Below are positions 7,601-9,287 of a DNA stretch of 9,287 nt, piece by piece (position 1 is the first letter of the stretch; every line of letters starts with the position of its first letter). The notes below the pieces were generated by a model, which did no database searches, was not told the origin of the DNA, and was given only the letters and a program-made list of their open reading frames with translations. The stretch comes from Chloroflexota bacterium (GTDB taxonomy: Bacteria > Chloroflexota > Anaerolineae > Anaerolineales > Anaerolineaceae). Location: positions 1 to 9,287 of the forward strand of contig JAJYJF010000058.1 in the NCBI GenBank assembly GCA_021796375.1, read 5' to 3'. The translations under genes were made by a program, and so were the position numbers.

Positions 7601-8575
7601 ATGGAATTAACCGGAACGAATGTCCAGTTAATCACCGGGCGAGTGATGGAGAATCTGGAAAAGGTGATCGTCGGGAAGCGCCAGCCGATTGAGCTGATCA
7701 TTATTGGCCTGTTGTGCCAGGGGCATCTGCTGATCGAAGACGTCCCCGGGGTCGGGAAAACGATGCTTGCCCGAAGTCTCGCGCGGTCGATGGGCAGCAG
7801 CTTCAGCCGGATTCAATTCACCCCGGATATGCTCCCCAGCGATGTGACCGGGGTTTCGATTTTCAACCAGGAGAACCGCCAGTTTGAGTTCCGCGCCGGG
7901 CCGATCATGGCCCAGGTGGTGCTGGCGGACGAGATCAACCGCGCAACCCCAAAGACGCAGTCAGCCCTCCTGGAAGCCATGGAGGAGCGCCAGATCACGG
8001 TGGATGGGATCACCCATTCCCTCCCCCGGCCCTTCATGGTCCTGGCAACCCAGAATCCCATCGAATACGAAGGCACATTTCCGCTGCCTGAAGCGCAGCT
8101 GGACCGCTTTTTGCTTCGGGTGCGGCTGGGCTATCCGAACCTGATGGACGAAATCCGCGTGCTGGAGCGCCAGCAGCTCCGCCACCCGATCGAAGACCTG
8201 CAGCCCGTGATCTCCACGGAGGAGCTGCGCGAGGTTCAGGAAGCGATCAAGACTGTTTTCGTCGCCCAGCCGGTCAAGCGGTACCTGGTAGAACTCACCC
8301 GCCAGACCCGCGATCACTCGGATATTTACCTGGGCGCAAGCCCGCGCGGCAGCCTGGGGTTGTTCCGGGCGGGTCAGGCGCGCGCCGCGATGGGCGGCCG
8401 GGATTACGTCCTCCCGGATGACATCAAGGCCCTGGCTGTGCCGGTGCTGGCTCACCGGATGGTGGTAAGCCCTTCCGCCCGGTTGAAAAACCTGACGGCC
8501 GATAAAATCGTCCAGGAAATATTGAGCAACCTGCCCGTACCCGGTGGGGACTTAAGCGGCAGCGATCTGCGGTGA
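7601..8575 (+). CDS. MoxR-family AAA+ ATPase
   Basis: This is a complete 324-residue cytoplasmic ATPase of the usual MoxR length. Motifs in order are Walker [10 protein letters not shown] (46-54), Walker [10 protein letters not shown] (106-114), sensor 1 ATQNP (149-153, N152), the LPEAQLDRF segment (162-170) with likely arginine finger R169, and the C-terminal lid with sensor 2 in GASPRG (245-250, R249). No key residue is missing, so it should bind and hydrolyse ATP as a hexamer. MoxR proteins act as chaperone-like factors that mature or remodel partner complexes, and their genes usually precede a DUF58 gene, as here. The next gene starts inside this stop codon (GTGA), which couples their translation. 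The client is not evident; the four membrane proteins encoded just upstream, 21 bases away, are candidates only by position. The family call is secure; the symbol moxR is withheld because several MoxR subfamilies exist. Confidence 0.97.
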   Translation: MELTGTNVQLITGRVMENLEKVIVGKRQPIELIIIGLLCQGHLLIEDVPGVGKTMLARSLARSMGSSFSRIQFTPDMLPSDVTGVSIFNQENRQFEFRAGPIMAQVVLADEINRATPKTQSALLEAMEERQITVDGITHSLPRPFMVLATQNPIEYEGTFPLPEAQLDRFLLRVRLGYPNLMDEIRVLERQQLRHPIEDLQPVISTEELREVQEAIKTVFVAQPVKRYLVELTRQTRDHSDIYLGASPRGSLGLFRAGQARAAMGGRDYVLPDDIKALAVPVLAHRMVVSPSARLKNLTADKIVQEILSNLPVPGGDLSGSDLR

Positions 8576-9287
8576 TCATTCGCCGGAATTTCTATGTGGT
8601 GCTCGCGCTGCTTGCCGGCAGCGTTCTAGCAGCCTCTATCTGGGGGAAGGATGTCTATTACCGGCTCATTTATCTCTGGGGCTTTCTGATTGCCAGCAGC
8701 TGGATCTGGACCCGGATTTCCCTGCGCGGGATCCGCCTGCGCCGCTTCGCGCGCACAACCCGCCAGCAGGTAGGCCAGATATTCGAAGAGCGGTTTGAAA
8801 TCAATAACGAATCCAGATTCCCTCACCTGTGGATCGCCATCCAGGACCAAAGCAACCTGCCCGGTTCGGGCAGCTCGCGCGTGCTTTCCTGGATTGGCGG
8901 CCTTCAGCAGCGCTCGTATATTTCTTACAGCTGGCTGACCCGAAGGGGATTGTTTCAACTTGGCCCGACACAGATCTCCTCCGGAGACCTTTTCGGGTTA
9001 TTCGGGGTCGAGCGCTTCCTCCAGGGGCACACCTCCCTTCTCGTAACGCCCTTCCTGGTGGAACTGCAGAGCTTCCCCAGCCCGATGGGGGCCTTGCCGG
9101 GAGGGCCGGCGCTCCGGCAGAAAACCCTCGAGGTAACCCCGTATGCTGCGGGCATCCGGGAGTACCTGCCCGGCGATTCGCTGAACCGCATCCACTGGGC
9201 TTCTACCGCCCGCCACGACCGGATGATGGTGAAAGAGTTCGAGCAGGATCCACAGTCCGATGTATGGATCTTTGTCGACGCCCAGGA
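8572..9287 (+). CDS. DUF58 domain protein (3' end beyond the window)
   Basis: An open frame starts at GTG 8572, overlapping the MoxR stop by four bases, and runs to the window edge: 238 codons plus two bases. Two hydrophobic segments (about residues 7-22 and 30-46) with a basic RLRR end anchor the N-terminus in the membrane. A beta-rich part follows, with RGLFQLGP (125-132) and SGDLFGLF (137-144). The DUF58 signature is then clear: REYLPGD (196-202), RIHWASTAR (206-214) and VKEFEQD (220-226). The last residues, VWIFVDAQ, are where DUF58 proteins begin a von Willebrand A-like strand with a metal-site aspartate; the rest is cut off. Family members run to about 400 residues, so 150 or more are probably missing. 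The ribosome site before the GTG is weak, so translation probably depends on the upstream gene. DUF58 proteins are the usual membrane partner of MoxR ATPases, with no settled biochemical activity. Confidence 0.93.
   Translation, partial: MIIRRNFYVVLALLAGSVLAASIWGKDVYYRLIYLWGFLIASSWIWTRISLRGIRLRRFARTTRQQVGQIFEERFEINNESRFPHLWIAIQDQSNLPGSGSSRVLSWIGGLQQRSYISYSWLTRRGLFQLGPTQISSGDLFGLFGVERFLQGHTSLLVTPFLVELQSFPSPMGALPGGPALRQKTLEVTPYAAGIREYLPGDSLNRIHWASTARHDRMMVKEFEQDPQSDVWIFVDAQ

Noticed and set aside
1..9287. Defence system, mobile element, CRISPR array or RNA gene
   Set aside because: No repeats with spacers, transposase or integrase motifs, terminal inverted repeats, or tRNA/rRNA-like sequence were seen. 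MoxR ATPases do occur in some defence-related contexts, but the DUF58 partner points to the standard housekeeping pair.

Overview
The window is GC-rich (about 60-65% by eye) and almost entirely coding. Six genes lie on the + strand, and no gap between them exceeds 21 bases. All six look like one transcription unit that begins upstream of the window and runs off its right edge. The family mix, high GC and many polytopic membrane proteins carrying a YPGW...DG C-terminal module suggest a Chloroflexota bacterium, probably of the Anaerolineae. That is an inference from style; there is no rRNA or other marker in the window to confirm it.

Layout. Positions 1-7579 hold four large membrane proteins arranged A1-B1-A2-B2. 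A1 (left end to 1414, 5' end missing) and A2 (3561-5189) are paralogues of a GT-C-like polytopic family that I cannot name. They share a DGNSY(L/I)AKM motif near the N-terminus, a QN and an LQRR motif in the membrane part, and a small C-terminal domain with GH-P-E and YVF-GP-E motifs. B1 (about 1377-3551) and B2 (5186-7579) are paralogues of the YfhO-like family. They have a PLW...YPP-W loop near the N-terminus, many membrane helices and a C-terminal YPGW...DG module outside the membrane. Positions 7601-8575 encode a MoxR-type AAA+ ATPase with every expected motif. From 8572 to the right end runs the start of a DUF58 protein, the usual MoxR partner.

How they may work together. YfhO-like and GT-C-like proteins typically sit in the membrane and use lipid-linked sugars to decorate cell-surface glycans or proteins; the substrate here cannot be read from the sequence. 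MoxR and DUF58 pairs usually act as a chaperone-like ATPase and its membrane-linked partner, often followed by a transglutaminase-like gene, which would lie beyond the right edge. The short spacings (41-base overlap, 9-base gap, 4-base overlap, 21-base gap, 4-base overlap) indicate translational coupling.

The main point of interest is the repeated A-B pair, which suggests an ancient duplication of a two-gene module and perhaps a working A-B partnership, sitting directly in front of a MoxR/DUF58 pair. I see no mobile element, CRISPR array, RNA gene, terminator or defence system. Apart from the paired arrangement, the families are ordinary ones.
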